DNA of 64,000 nt from Oscillatoriales cyanobacterium (GCA_004292955.1 RDXX01000019.1:159531-223530); one strand, 5' to 3'; numbered from the stretch's first letter, positions 26,500 to 34,938 are shown. Made by a program: numbers and translations. The notes: generated from the letters alone by a model not told the origin.

Positions 26500-26778
26500 T
26501 TATACTTCTTGTAAAATGCGACTATTCAAACGCTCATATTCATCCTCTAGCAGCCACATTTTAGCAGCTTCGTAATTATCACTAGAAAAAATAACTTTAT
26601 AGTTTTGTGCCGGATTATGAATGCAAAAACTTCCTGATTTTTCCTTAACTAACATCAGGATATAAGGAGGAGAGATCAGAGTGTCAGCCCAAATTTCCGC
26701 AAACTCCCACTCAGTCTCTTGCTCTGATTCCGAACTGATTTTAGTAGCTTGTGCGGGGTCTTGTGCGAGGTATGACAT
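26500..26778 (-). CDS. Small hypothetical protein
   Basis: A 92-residue acidic soluble protein (AEIWADTLISPPYILMLVKEKSGSFCIHNPAQNYKVIFSS ... WLLEDEYERLNSRI). The pattern of a beta sheet followed by a C-terminal helix with EYERL is seen in small cyanobacterial proteins of unknown role. ATG start, preceded by AGGT on the coding strand. Monocistronic. No function can be assigned. Confidence 0.62.
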   Translation of the reverse strand: MSYLAQDPAQATKISSESEQETEWEFAEIWADTLISPPYILMLVKEKSGSFCIHNPAQNYKVIFSSDNYEAAKMWLLEDEYERLNSRILQEV

Positions 26779-26980
26779 GATATTTACCTGTGGTTTTCTT
26801 AATCTTTATTTCACCGTAGTTTAGTGGTATCCGAGTACCGTCTGCTTTTAGTATATAACCAATATGATTGGTGATGAAATTCTAGCATAAGGTTACAAAA
26901 GAAATTGCTCAATTAATTAATTGGTATTTTTGACCGCAGATGGTGGCAGATATACGCTGATGAACGCAGATGAGGAGATA

Positions 26981-27775
26981 TTATTTGATTAGTTCTTCGA
27001 GGGACGGGAACAGCAATTTTTCGGCGCTCACTATTTCGCAATCACAAGGTTGTTGAATTGCGGATATTGCTGATACATTTCCTAGCAGCAACTGGATGCT
27101 TTCAATTAGCAATGGTAGGGTTAGTAAAATTATTGATACCGATACTAGCAAGCTGATTAATCCGTCAGCCCAATTCCAATGCAGCCACGCTACGGCGATC
27201 GCAGCTAAAATTACTCCAACCGACGAAAAAATATCGGCAACGGCGTGCAAAAAGGCGCTTTTGAGGTTCAAGTCGCCGTGACAGCAGGAATGCAAGCAGC
27301 AAGCATTGATTGAGTTGATGCTTAAACCGACTATTGCGGTAATTAACATCGGGAGTCCTTCTACTTCGGGGGTTGGGGACTGCAAACGGGCGATCGACTC
27401 TGCTGCAATCCAAAGCGCGATCGCTACTAAACTGATACTATTAACTAAGGCTGCTATGATTTCTCCCCGTGCAGGAATTGCCGATCGCGCGATCGCGCAA
27501 TCCACCGATTTACTTCTTTTTACTGACGAGTACCAAGTCGCAGTTAATGTGATCGCTAAAGCTGCTACATCAGACAAAACATGACCAGCATCTGCCAATA
27601 GGGATAAACTGTGAGAGTTGATGGCGGCGATTAACTCTGCTACAAAAAAGCTACTAAGCAGTACCAAAGCTGTTTGTAAAAGTCGCACTTTGGCAATTCT
27701 GGGATTGGGATTGTCGCATTGTGCGAGATTCTTGGTGTTTTCAGGGTTAAAATTGTCCCCAACTGGAAATATCAT
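26981..27775 (-). CDS. Cation diffusion facilitator (CDF) transporter
   Basis: A 264-residue protein with six predicted helices. The two CDF metal-site helices are present: LLADAGHVLSDVAAL (helix 2) and SAFLHAVADIFSSVGV (helix 5), giving the usual H/D ligands. The CHSCCHGD loop between helices 4 and 5 and the CDCE near the C-terminus could also bind metal. CDF carriers export Zn2+, Co2+ or similar ions in exchange for protons. ATG 27775 has AAGGA eight bases upstream; the longer TTG start at 27808 is less likely. The C-terminal cytosolic domain is very short compared with usual CDF proteins (~300 aa). Divergent from the acetyltransferase gene by 44 bp. Confidence 0.88.
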   Translation of the reverse strand: MIFPVGDNFNPENTKNLAQCDNPNPRIAKVRLLQTALVLLSSFFVAELIAAINSHSLSLLADAGHVLSDVAALAITLTATWYSSVKRSKSVDCAIARSAIPARGEIIAALVNSISLVAIALWIAAESIARLQSPTPEVEGLPMLITAIVGLSINSINACCLHSCCHGDLNLKSAFLHAVADIFSSVGVILAAIAVAWLHWNWADGLISLLVSVSIILLTLPLLIESIQLLLGNVSAISAIQQPCDCEIVSAEKLLFPSLEELIK

Positions 27776-27819
27776 GCAGCAATCCTTACAGCTAAACTCG
27801 ATTTTCAATCAAACATTAG

Positions 27820-28497
27820 ATGACTCATTATACGCCAAGTCCCGACCCGGAACCGCCGCATCCGATCGCAAATTCCCCAAATCCTGAAATCAACGATCGT
27901 CCAATTGGCGACAACCAACCAAATATTTTAACAGGCGAATCTTTAATTGATTTGCGGCTGTACAACCAATCAAATTTCGATCGCGGAAGACGTGGTTGGC
28001 TAATTTTGCTTTGGTGGTTGGTGCAGGCGATCGCATTTCCCCTCACTCCACATCCTTGTAATAGCATCAGAAGCGCGTTGTTGCGGTTATTTGGTGCGAA
28101 AATAGGTTTTGGGGTAATTATCCGCCCTACGGCTCGTTTTACCTATCCCTGGAAAATTGAAATCGGTGATTATAGTTGGATCGGAGATGATGTTGTATTG
28201 TACAGTTTGGATCGAATTGCGATCGGCAAACACTGCGTCATTTCTCAAAAAAGTTACCTCTGCACCGGCACTCACGACCCCCAAGACCCAGCCTTTGGGT
28301 TAATAACAGCATCTGTTATCATTAATAACGGCGTTTGGATTGCCGCCGACTGTTTCATTGGCCCTGGTGTTGCGATCGGTGCAAATGCCTTAATCGGAGC
28401 TCGCAGCAGCGTGTTTGAAAATATGCCAGCCGGCTTTGTTTGCACGGGAACACCCTGTCGCCCGCGCGATCGGCGAGAAATTAATAAAAGTTTGTAG
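27820..28497 (+). CDS. WcaF-like polysaccharide acetyltransferase (left-handed beta-helix)
   Basis: A 225-residue protein. A Pro-rich leader of ~40 residues is followed by LIDLRLYNQSNFDRGR, WWLVQAIAFPLTPHPCN and RSALLRLFGAKIGFGVIIRP, the standard start of colanic-acid-type WcaF acetyltransferases. Hexapeptide beta-helix repeats follow (IGDYSWIGDDVVLYS, IAIGKHCVISQKSYLCTGTHD, VWIAADCFIGPGVAIGANALIGARS). It transfers acetyl from acetyl-CoA to a sugar of an extracellular polysaccharide. Cyanobacterial relatives belong to hormogonium polysaccharide loci, which suits the two GT2 genes 4 kb upstream. Confidence 0.88.
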   Translation: MTHYTPSPDPEPPHPIANSPNPEINDRPIGDNQPNILTGESLIDLRLYNQSNFDRGRRGWLILLWWLVQAIAFPLTPHPCNSIRSALLRLFGAKIGFGVIIRPTARFTYPWKIEIGDYSWIGDDVVLYSLDRIAIGKHCVISQKSYLCTGTHDPQDPAFGLITASVIINNGVWIAADCFIGPGVAIGANALIGARSSVFENMPAGFVCTGTPCRPRDRREINKSL

Positions 28498-28556
28498 TCA
28501 GGACTTCATTCCTTTTTTGTCTAACTTGGGACTAAGGACTTGAGTCCTTACTACAA
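28492..28556. repeat. Interspersed inverted repeat after the acetyltransferase
   Basis: TTGTAGTCAGGACTTCA (28492-28508) and TGAGTCCTTACTACAA (28541-28556) pair with one or two mismatches across a ~32-base loop containing TTTTTTG. It begins in the acetyltransferase stop codon. Likely a mobile palindromic element that also serves as transcript end. Confidence 0.65.
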
Positions 28557-28599
28557 GCTGGTTTAATGCTGGTTATACAAATATTTTTCTGAAATAAGA

Positions 28600-30003
28600 A
28601 TGAATACAGTACCCCAAGAACTACTGACTAATCTTTTCCAGCTCTTTACAGCAACCTTATTTAAGATAGGGGAAAATTCTGTATCGCTGCGATCGCTTCT
28701 GGAACTGATAATATCATTCATGATTGTGCTGATCGTATCGCGAACTTTTACTGATTTTCTGAAAGAGCGCTTGCTCGTAAAACTAGGAATTGATGAGGGG
28801 AATCAGGAAGCCATAGCAGTTATTTTGCGCTATTTAATCATAGCACTGGGAGTGATAATTGCGATCCAAGGAATAGGATTTAACCTTGCTTCTTTTGCAG
28901 TAATTGCGGGCGGATTGGGAGTAGGAATTGGTTTCGGAATACAAGATTTAACCACCAATTTTGTCAGCGGACTAACGCTGCTTTTAGATCGACCTGTCAA
29001 AGTGGGAGACTTCGTGGAATTAGAAGGATTGATGGGAGTAGTCAAAAAAATCTCGATTCGATCGACTATTATCAAAACCAACGACGACTCCAGCGTCATA
29101 GTTCCCAACAGTAATATGATTAGCAACAAAATTGTTAATAGGAGTTACGAAAATTCGACACTTTGCCTGCGACTTTCGATAAAAGTAGACGGAAATAGTG
29201 ACCCGCTGTTAGTAACAGAAACTCTTTTAAACATTGCTTATACAGAAGCAGGAGTATTGTACGAACCCAATCCGAAAGTATTATTTGCCGAGTTTGGCAA
29301 TGATTGCTTTAAATTTGAACTTTTAGTGTGGACCGATCGACCAACGGATCGAGAAGTTATTAAAAGTTCTTTAAATTTTGCGATCGAGTATCATTTTCGC
29401 CAGGAGGAAATCAATTTTCCATTCAATGTCAAAACATCTAATAAACTCGCAAAAAGAATGCTTTTTGTTGGAGAGGAAAGCAAACAGTTATCTTCCCTCA
29501 GTAGTTTGTTGCGACAGGTAAAATACTTTGAAACTTTGAACGATATAGAATTGCGACAACTCATGGAAGTTGGCTATCGGCAACGGCTGCAATCGCAAGA
29601 ATTTTTGTTCCGAGAAAACGACCCAGGAGATGCTTTTTATATGATTCTTTCTGGTTCAGTAGAAGTGTTTATCGCAGCAACTGATAAGGAACTGACTCAT
29701 CTGGGTAGGGGCAAGTTTTTTGGCACACTTTCTTTGATACTGGGAATTCCTAGAACTACTTCGGTGAAAGCTTTGGAAGAAACTATTGTGTTTGCTATCA
29801 ATAAAGAAGGATTACAAAAGATTTTAGAACGGCCAGATTTATCCGAACGGATTATTCAAGAAATAGTCAAACATGAAGAACTAAAGGAGAAACAGCAGCA
29901 ACTGCGAGAAATGGAATTGGTAGATGTACAAGAAGAAGATGAGGTAAATCCTGTAGATTGGGTGAGAAAAAGACTCAAGAATTTATTTAGTGTTTCAAGT
30001 TGA
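28600..30003 (+). CDS. MscS-family mechanosensitive channel with C-terminal cyclic-nucleotide-binding-like domain
   Basis: A 467-residue protein. Three N-terminal helices precede the pore helix IQGIGFNLASFAVIAGGLGVGIGFGIQDL and the beta domain (VGDFVEL, IVPNSNMISNKIVNRS). After the channel, residues ~305-420 form a CNB fold: LRQVKYFETLNDIELRQLM, YRQRLQSQEFLFRENDPGDAFYMILSGSVEVF, FFGTLSLILGIPRTTSVKA. In typical cNMP pockets the sequence reads FGE...R(T/S)A; here the Glu is Thr, though the Arg is retained. The fusion class is known as bacterial cyclic nucleotide gated (bCNG)-type MscS proteins. Inner membrane; releases solutes on tension or ligand. A charged coiled C-terminus follows. Confidence 0.9.
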   Translation: MNTVPQELLTNLFQLFTATLFKIGENSVSLRSLLELIISFMIVLIVSRTFTDFLKERLLVKLGIDEGNQEAIAVILRYLIIALGVIIAIQGIGFNLASFAVIAGGLGVGIGFGIQDLTTNFVSGLTLLLDRPVKVGDFVELEGLMGVVKKISIRSTIIKTNDDSSVIVPNSNMISNKIVNRSYENSTLCLRLSIKVDGNSDPLLVTETLLNIAYTEAGVLYEPNPKVLFAEFGNDCFKFELLVWTDRPTDREVIKSSLNFAIEYHFRQEEINFPFNVKTSNKLAKRMLFVGEESKQLSSLSSLLRQVKYFETLNDIELRQLMEVGYRQRLQSQEFLFRENDPGDAFYMILSGSVEVFIAATDKELTHLGRGKFFGTLSLILGIPRTTSVKALEETIVFAINKEGLQKILERPDLSERIIQEIVKHEELKEKQQQLREMELVDVQEEDEVNPVDWVRKRLKNLFSVSS

Positions 30004-30067
30004 AATTCGCTTAATAAATATCTTGGAAATATGCTAAAATCAACTCATAAAAAATTGTCTTAATTAT

Positions 30068-31222
30068 ATGACGCGATTTATTCACGATCGCTTTGCTAAA
30101 GAATTTCTGGAAGAATTGCTGTCGCCGATCGGTACGGTGAATGTCGGTCGCGATGTGACAAGCGAAGTCCGAGAAATCGATGTTTACTTCACTCCTGGTA
30201 CCCCAATTCCCGAATACTCCGAAAATCTAGGATTGTTGGGAAAAATGGCTGGTACAACTGCTATTTTTGAACCGTTTCGCAATCCAGTAAATGTGGTCGA
30301 GGCGATTAGCTGTATCATTAAGCTGTGGAATTTGCGAGGTGAATTGCAGCGGGGGGCTAAAAGAAAAAATACTCCCTCTGATGATGCTGAGTTGCCCAGA
30401 CTGTGGATTTTAACACCTACAGCATCGAAAGCATTGGTAGAGGGTTTTGGTGCGATACCGAACTCGCAAAATTGGGTTGAAGGAATTTATTTTTTGCCGG
30501 GGCATTGGGAATCGGCAATTGTGGTGATTCACCAGTTGCCAGAAACTCCCGAAACTCTGTGGTTGAGGATTTTGGGCAAAGGGAAAGTGCAGGAAAGGGC
30601 GATCGCCCAAATGAGCGTTTTAGCAACGGACGATCCGTTGCGGATTACTGCGCTAGAATTATTGTATCGGTTACAGTCAAATTTAGTAGCTGATATCCCA
30701 CAGAAATTAGAGCCAGAAGAGCGGGAGTTAATTATGGCGATTGCACCACTTTTTCGAGAACAAATACAAGCTGCACAGCAACAAGCTAGGGAAGAAGGAT
30801 TAGAACAAGGGCTAGAACGAGGGCTAGAACGAGGACTGGAACAAGGGCTAGAACGAGGGCTAGAACGAGGCAGACAAGAACAACAGCGGTTAATCTTGGA
30901 AAATTTTCTGCGAGTTCGATTTGGAGAATTAAGCCCGAAAATGACTGTTTTTCTATCTCCAATATCCAAGTTGTTTGCTGCGGATTTTACGGTTTTGTTG
31001 CTGGCAATATCGATGCTGACAGTCGATGAATCGGGGCGGCAAGAAGCGGTCAAGTTGTTAGCTGAAAGTGTATTGAAAATGTTTGTTACTAACTTGGAGG
31101 AGATTCGGCCCCAGGCCGTGACTAATTTATTGGCTTTGCCGATCGCAGAATTGACATTGTTTGTAGAACAACTGCCACAGTTATCGGATGCTGAATTGAG
31201 GGAAAGGTTGGTTGACAGTTGA
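30068..31222 (+). CDS. Rpn/YhgA-like PD-(D/E)XK putative transposase-nuclease
   Basis: A 384-residue protein. The first ~230 residues match the cyanobacterial Rpn-like family (FIHDRFAKEFLEELLSPIGTV, EVREIDVYFTPG, FRNPVNVVEAISCIIKLWNLRGEL), often mislabelled 'flagellar assembly protein H'. A charged coil of Q/E/R-G-L-E repeats (residues ~245-270) separates it from a helical C-terminal region ending LREIRPQAV...LRERLVDS. The coil is encoded by a 12-bp DNA repeat (30800-30871). The last codons (VDS) and stop lie in the first copies of a TTGACAG repeat, so the original stop may have been lost. Rpn proteins are DNA endonucleases that raise recombination; mobility is not established here. Confidence 0.78.
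   Translation: MTRFIHDRFAKEFLEELLSPIGTVNVGRDVTSEVREIDVYFTPGTPIPEYSENLGLLGKMAGTTAIFEPFRNPVNVVEAISCIIKLWNLRGELQRGAKRKNTPSDDAELPRLWILTPTASKALVEGFGAIPNSQNWVEGIYFLPGHWESAIVVIHQLPETPETLWLRILGKGKVQERAIAQMSVLATDDPLRITALELLYRLQSNLVADIPQKLEPEERELIMAIAPLFREQIQAAQQQAREEGLEQGLERGLERGLEQGLERGLERGRQEQQRLILENFLRVRFGELSPKMTVFLSPISKLFAADFTVLLLAISMLTVDESGRQEAVKLLAESVLKMFVTNLEEIRPQAVTNLLALPIAELTLFVEQLPQLSDAELRERLVDS
30800..30871 (+). repeat. In-frame 12-bp coding repeat
   Basis: Six copies of a 12-base unit (e.g. CTAGAACGAGGG/CTAGAACAAGGG) encode L-E-R/Q-G tetrapeptides in the Rpn-like protein. Copy number could vary by slippage without changing frame. Confidence 0.85.
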
Positions 31223-31239
31223 CAGTTGACAGTTGACAG
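31211..31239. repeat. TTGACAG heptamer tandem repeat at the end of the Rpn-like gene
   Basis: Four copies of GTTGACA; the first copies encode the last residues and stop codon of the Rpn-like protein. Confidence 0.85.
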
Positions 31240-31322
31240 CAAAGTTTGAAAGCTCAAATGATGGGGGAAAGGGAGAGGGAAAGCGACGGGAGCATCTCTT
31301 TTTTGAAAAAAGCATTTTTATT

Positions 31323-31384
31323 ATAGTGCGAGCGTCCCCGCTCGCGATCGGTGCAAGGCTAGCGAGCGTCCCCGCTCGCACTAT
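31323..31384. repeat. GCGAGCGTCCCCGCTCGC palindromic element
   Basis: Outer arms ATAGTGCGAGCG and CGCTCGCACTAT frame two copies of GCGAGCGTCCCCGCTCGC-type palindromes. A common cyanobacterial interspersed element. Confidence 0.8.
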
Positions 31385-31474
31385 GAAATGCTAAACTGAG
31401 ATACTCCCAAAGCGACTACTCAAAACCTCAAAAATTAACCCCATCACCCATCTTCCCATCAACATTCGATCGCA

Positions 31475-32083
31475 CTAGGAATTTAACTCCGCAGGCAAAA
31501 TCAAGTGCAGCAGAGCGTCGATCGCTCGATCGCGCTCCATGGGCATAATATCTTTACCGTGCATCATCTCCTGCGTTAACTGGAAATATACCAGAGAGCC
31601 AATAAAAATCCGCGCCGTCGCCTCCGGATCGGACAATTTTAACTCTGGATGCAATGTTAAATATTCAGTCAGCCGATCGATACCCGGTTTAGCTAAGTTT
31701 CTCACAAAAGTCTGCGCTAGCTGGGGAAAACGCCCCGACTCCGCAATCACTAGCCTGACGAAATTGAGAAATTCGGGTTCGTGCGTCGCCTGATCCAATA
31801 TAGTTGTGGCAATGAATCGCAGCGCTACGGCGGGTTCTTCATCCAGAATTGTAAAATGGACTTTTTTTCGCGCCAGCCACTGCACCAAGGCTGCAAACAA
31901 TCCCTCCTTATCTTGAAAGTAGCTGTAAACCGTGGCTTTGGAAACTCCCCCCGTCTTGGCTACCTTGTCCATACTCGTACCCGCGTAGCCGTGGGTTAAA
32001 AATTCTTGCATCGCACCTTGCAGGATTTGCTCGCTTTTGTCACCTAATGTTCCGTCGGGTTCGATTGGTTTTGTCCTGGCCAT
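31475..32083 (-). CDS. TetR-family transcriptional regulator of the devBCA operon
   Basis: A 202-residue protein with an N-terminal TetR helix-turn-helix (ILQGAMQEFLTHGYAGTSMDKVAKTGGVSKATVYSYFQDKEGLFAAL) and an alpha-helical ligand/dimer domain with TetR_C-type signature (ATARIFIGSLVYFQLTQEMMHG). It is transcribed divergently from the exporter genes; two 15-17-bp palindromes (32127-32169) lie between, so it most likely represses both directions and responds to a substrate of the pump. ATG at 32083. Confidence 0.92.
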   Translation of the reverse strand: MARTKPIEPDGTLGDKSEQILQGAMQEFLTHGYAGTSMDKVAKTGGVSKATVYSYFQDKEGLFAALVQWLARKKVHFTILDEEPAVALRFIATTILDQATHEPEFLNFVRLVIAESGRFPQLAQTFVRNLAKPGIDRLTEYLTLHPELKLSDPEATARIFIGSLVYFQLTQEMMHGKDIMPMERDRAIDALLHLILPAELNS

Positions 32084-32126
32084 CTCTGGTTTCTGTAATT
32101 TTTGCTTCGGGTATTGACATCATTAT

Positions 32127-32169
32127 ACTGAACGGTTTAGTATTCAAGTATGAACTAAACCGTTTAGTT
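32127..32169. promoter_or_regulatory. Dual TetR operator in the tetR-devB intergenic region
   Basis: ACTGAACGGTTTAGT (32127-32141) and AACTAAACCGTTTAGTT (32153-32169) are near-perfect palindromes sharing AAC(C/G)GTTTAGT, with centres 27 bp apart. A TTGACA at 32114 with TAGTAT at 32138 (18-bp spacer) gives a possible devB promoter overlapped by the first site. Confidence 0.75.
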
Positions 32170-32197
32170 TTTACCTACCCAAATCATGAGGTGTGTC

Positions 32198-33619
32198 ATG
32201 GTACACCGATTAACAGCAGAAAGCTTATCTTCCAATTCACCCTTAGTTAAACAACTCCTAGTTGTAGCAGCGTTCTTCACTCTGGCGGCTGGGGGAACTA
32301 CTGGTTACACGATCTGGCGATCGCGCCTTCCCGATCCCAACGCAGCAACCGCAGCAGCAGCCGTCGCAGCATCCCAATTAACCACAGTGACAGCTTTGGG
32401 GCGATTGGAACCGAGGGGAGAAGTGATTAAAGTTTCGGGATCTGGGGCGGCGGATGGAAGCAGGATCGATCGACTCCTGGTAAAAGAAGGAGACAGAGTG
32501 AAAACAGGTGAGACGATCGCAATTCTCGACAATCGCGATCGCCAGCAAGCAGCCTTTGACCAAGCTCAACAACAAGTACGCGTTTCCCAGGCAAATCTCG
32601 CAAAAGTGAAAGCAGGAGCCAAAAATGGCGAAATTCAAGCCCAGAAAGCCACTATTGGCCGCTTAGAAGCCGATCGCAGTAACGAGATCGCAGCGCAACA
32701 GGCGATCGTTGCTCGCTTAGAAGTCGATCGCAGCACCGAAATTACAGCCCAACAAGCCACCATTGCGCGCCTAAAAGCCGAACAGCAAGGGGAAATTCAA
32801 ACCCAACAAGCAGCAATTGCTCGCATAGAAGCCGAACTCCGCAACGCTACAAACGAACAGCGACGCTACTCGCAACTGTACCAACAAGGAGCAATTTCTG
32901 CCTCAACTAGCGACAGCAAAACCCTCGCCACCGAAACAGCCCAACAGCAACTCAACGAAGGAAAAGCCAAACTGAATCAAATTCAGCAATCTCGCCAACA
33001 ACAAATTAACGAAGCGCAAGCCAAACTGAATCAAATTCAGCAATCTCGCCAACAACAAATTAATGAAGCGCAAGCGAAACTCAGCCAAATTCAGGAATCT
33101 CGACAGCAGCAAATCGGCGAAGCGGAAGCAAATCTCGATCGCATCGCCGAAGTGCGCCCCGTTGACATAGAAGCAGCCGCCGCCGAAGTCGGTTCCGCCC
33201 AAGCCGCCGCCAAACAAGCCAAAGCCAATTTAGCTCTAGCTTACATCCACGCTCCCAGAGATGCTCAAGTCCTGAAAATTCACACGTATCCTGGGGAAAA
33301 AGTGGGAAACGATGGCATTGTCGAACTTGGACAAACTCGCGAAATGCTGGCGGTGGCTGAAATCTACCAAAGCGATGTGGACAAAGTACGGATTGGACAG
33401 CCAGCCAAAATTACTAGCGATTCTTTCCAGGGCGAATTGCAGGGAAAAGTAGAATATATCGGTTTGCAGGTGCAGCGGCAAAACATTGTTAACACCGATC
33501 CTTCTGCGAATATTGATGCTCGAATTGTGGAAGTGAAAGTGCGTTTGGATGCCGCTTCCAGTCAGAAAGTAGCGGGATTGACCAATTTGCAAGTCAAAGT
33601 TGCGATCGGCGGGAATTAA
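32198..33619 (+). CDS. devB: ABC exporter membrane-fusion protein, DevB family
   Basis: A 473-residue HlyD-type adaptor with an N-terminal membrane anchor (LLVVAAFFTLAAGGTTGYTIW), a lipoyl half motif (VTALGRLEPRGEVIKVSGSG...RIDRLLVKEGDRVKTGETIAILD), a long helical hairpin, and the returning barrel (PRDAQVLKIHTYPGEKVGNDGIVELG). DevB joins the DevCA inner-membrane pump to TolC for export of glycolipid or other cargo across the envelope. The hairpin has 18-residue repeats in both arms (see 32966-33127). The ATG at 32198 has GAGGT seven bases upstream; the in-frame ATG at 32186 overlaps that site and is less likely. First gene of devBCA. Confidence 0.93.
   Translation: MVHRLTAESLSSNSPLVKQLLVVAAFFTLAAGGTTGYTIWRSRLPDPNAATAAAAVAASQLTTVTALGRLEPRGEVIKVSGSGAADGSRIDRLLVKEGDRVKTGETIAILDNRDRQQAAFDQAQQQVRVSQANLAKVKAGAKNGEIQAQKATIGRLEADRSNEIAAQQAIVARLEVDRSTEITAQQATIARLKAEQQGEIQTQQAAIARIEAELRNATNEQRRYSQLYQQGAISASTSDSKTLATETAQQQLNEGKAKLNQIQQSRQQQINEAQAKLNQIQQSRQQQINEAQAKLSQIQESRQQQIGEAEANLDRIAEVRPVDIEAAAAEVGSAQAAAKQAKANLALAYIHAPRDAQVLKIHTYPGEKVGNDGIVELGQTREMLAVAEIYQSDVDKVRIGQPAKITSDSFQGELQGKVEYIGLQVQRQNIVNTDPSANIDARIVEVKVRLDAASSQKVAGLTNLQVKVAIGGN
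32966..33127 (+). repeat. Three 54-bp coding repeats in devB
   Basis: Units start at 32966, 33020 and 33074 and encode AKLNQIQQSRQQQINEAQ with one to three changes. They extend the coiled-coil hairpin of DevB in 18-residue steps, five heptad-like turns. Confidence 0.9.
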
Positions 33620-33626
33620 GAATTAA

Positions 33627-33667
33627 GATTTTTTTAACCGCAGAGAGCGCAGAGGACACAGAGAAAA
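33627..33667 (+). repeat. TTAACCGCAGAG-type interspersed repeat, devB-devC gap
   Basis: TTTTTTTAACCGCAGAGAGC and on, ending in ACACAGAGAAA. An inverted copy lies after devC at 34900-34938. The purine-rich end precedes the devC start. Confidence 0.75.
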
Positions 33668-33687
33668 CAGAGGAAGAGAAGAGAGAT

Positions 33688-34872
33688 ATGATTGGACTAA
33701 TTAAACCTTTACAACAGTTAAGAAACAGAACTCCTCTCGGATGGTTGCAACTGAGTCACGACAAAGGACGAATGGCGGTTGCAGTAGCAGGAATTGCTTT
33801 TGCTGACGTTTTGATGTTCATGCAGTTGGGATTTCAAAATGCGCTTTACAGTAGCAATACGCGCCTGCACCAAACTTTGCAAACAGACTTAGTTTTGATG
33901 AATCCCCAAGGCCGGAATTTGCTGAATTTATCTTCTTTCCCAAGACGCAGATTATATCAGGCGATGAATGTACCTGGTGTGAAATCAGCCGATCCACTTT
34001 ACGTGAAAATTGCCAACTGGAAAAATCCCGAAACTAGGCAGGAAACGTCGATTATGGTGTTGGGATTTAATCCCGATCGCCCTGCATTTGACCTGCCAGA
34101 AGTCAACAAAAATTTGAACTTGATTAAATTGCCGGATACTGTGTTATTTGACCGAGCTTCAAGGGGAGATTATCAAGGGTCTATCGCCCAAATTAATCAG
34201 GGACAATCTGTTAAAACTGAGATCGATCGGCGCACAATTGCGATCGGCGGTTTATTTACAGTTGGAGCATCTTTTGCCGCTGACGGAGCTTTAATCACCA
34301 GCGATCAAAATTATCTACGCCTGTTTCCCCGACAGGATTCTGCAAGCGTAAATGCCGGATTAATTCAACTGCAACCCGGTGCCGACTCGCTGCAAGTCCA
34401 ACAAGTTTTAAAAGCATATTTGCCGTCGGATGTCAAGGTTTTGACCAAACAAGAATTTATCGAGTTCGAGAAAAATTATTGGGCTAAAAATACTGCGATC
34501 GGCTTTGTCTTTAACTTGGGTGTAGCGATGGGTTTCGTAGTAGGAGTAATTATCGTTTATCAAGTTCTGTCAACCGATGTCAGCGACCATATGGCAGAAT
34601 ACGCTACTTTCAAAGCAATGGGCTACCGCAATATTTACTTGCTCGGCATTGTTTTTGAAGAAGCTATTATTCTTTCTGTCCTCGGTTTTTTACCTGGAGT
34701 AGGAGTCTCTGTAGCACTATATCATGTGACTCGTCAAGCTACAAATTTACCCTTATACATGACCATAGGTCGAGCATTAGCAGTATTAATTTTGAACATG
34801 GTTATGTGCAGTATTTCAGGAGCTATTGCCACTCGTAAACTGCAAGCAGCCGACCCCGCCGACATTTTTTAA
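33688..34872 (+). CDS. devC: ABC exporter permease, DevC family (FtsX-like)
   Basis: A 394-residue protein. N-terminal helix (RMAVAVAGIAFADVLMFMQLGFQ), a large extracytoplasmic domain (residues ~50-270; SKPRGRNLLNLSSFPRR-like region, PDRPAFDLPEV), and three C-terminal helices (FVFNLGVAMGFVVGVIIVYQVL, YLLGIVFEEAIILSVLGFLPGVGV, LAVLILNMVMCSISGAIATRKL) with the FtsX-type coupling loop YATFKAMGYRN. It is the transmembrane part of the DevBCA pump. Two inverted copies of a 40-bp interspersed repeat flank the gene. Final residues AADPADIF are the family ending. Confidence 0.93.
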   Translation: MIGLIKPLQQLRNRTPLGWLQLSHDKGRMAVAVAGIAFADVLMFMQLGFQNALYSSNTRLHQTLQTDLVLMNPQGRNLLNLSSFPRRRLYQAMNVPGVKSADPLYVKIANWKNPETRQETSIMVLGFNPDRPAFDLPEVNKNLNLIKLPDTVLFDRASRGDYQGSIAQINQGQSVKTEIDRRTIAIGGLFTVGASFAADGALITSDQNYLRLFPRQDSASVNAGLIQLQPGADSLQVQQVLKAYLPSDVKVLTKQEFIEFEKNYWAKNTAIGFVFNLGVAMGFVVGVIIVYQVLSTDVSDHMAEYATFKAMGYRNIYLLGIVFEEAIILSVLGFLPGVGVSVALYHVTRQATNLPLYMTIGRALAVLILNMVMCSISGAIATRKLQAADPADIF

Positions 34873-34899
34873 TCCCAATTATTCATCTCTCTCTGATCT

Positions 34900-34938
34900 T
34901 TCTCTGTGTTCTCTGCGCCCTCTGTGGTTAAAAAAATC
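34900..34938 (-). repeat. TTAACCGCAGAG-type interspersed repeat, inverted copy after devC
   Basis: TTTCTCTGTGTTCTCTGCGC and on to TTAAAAAAATC; reverse complement of the element at 33627-33667 with few differences. Confidence 0.75.
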
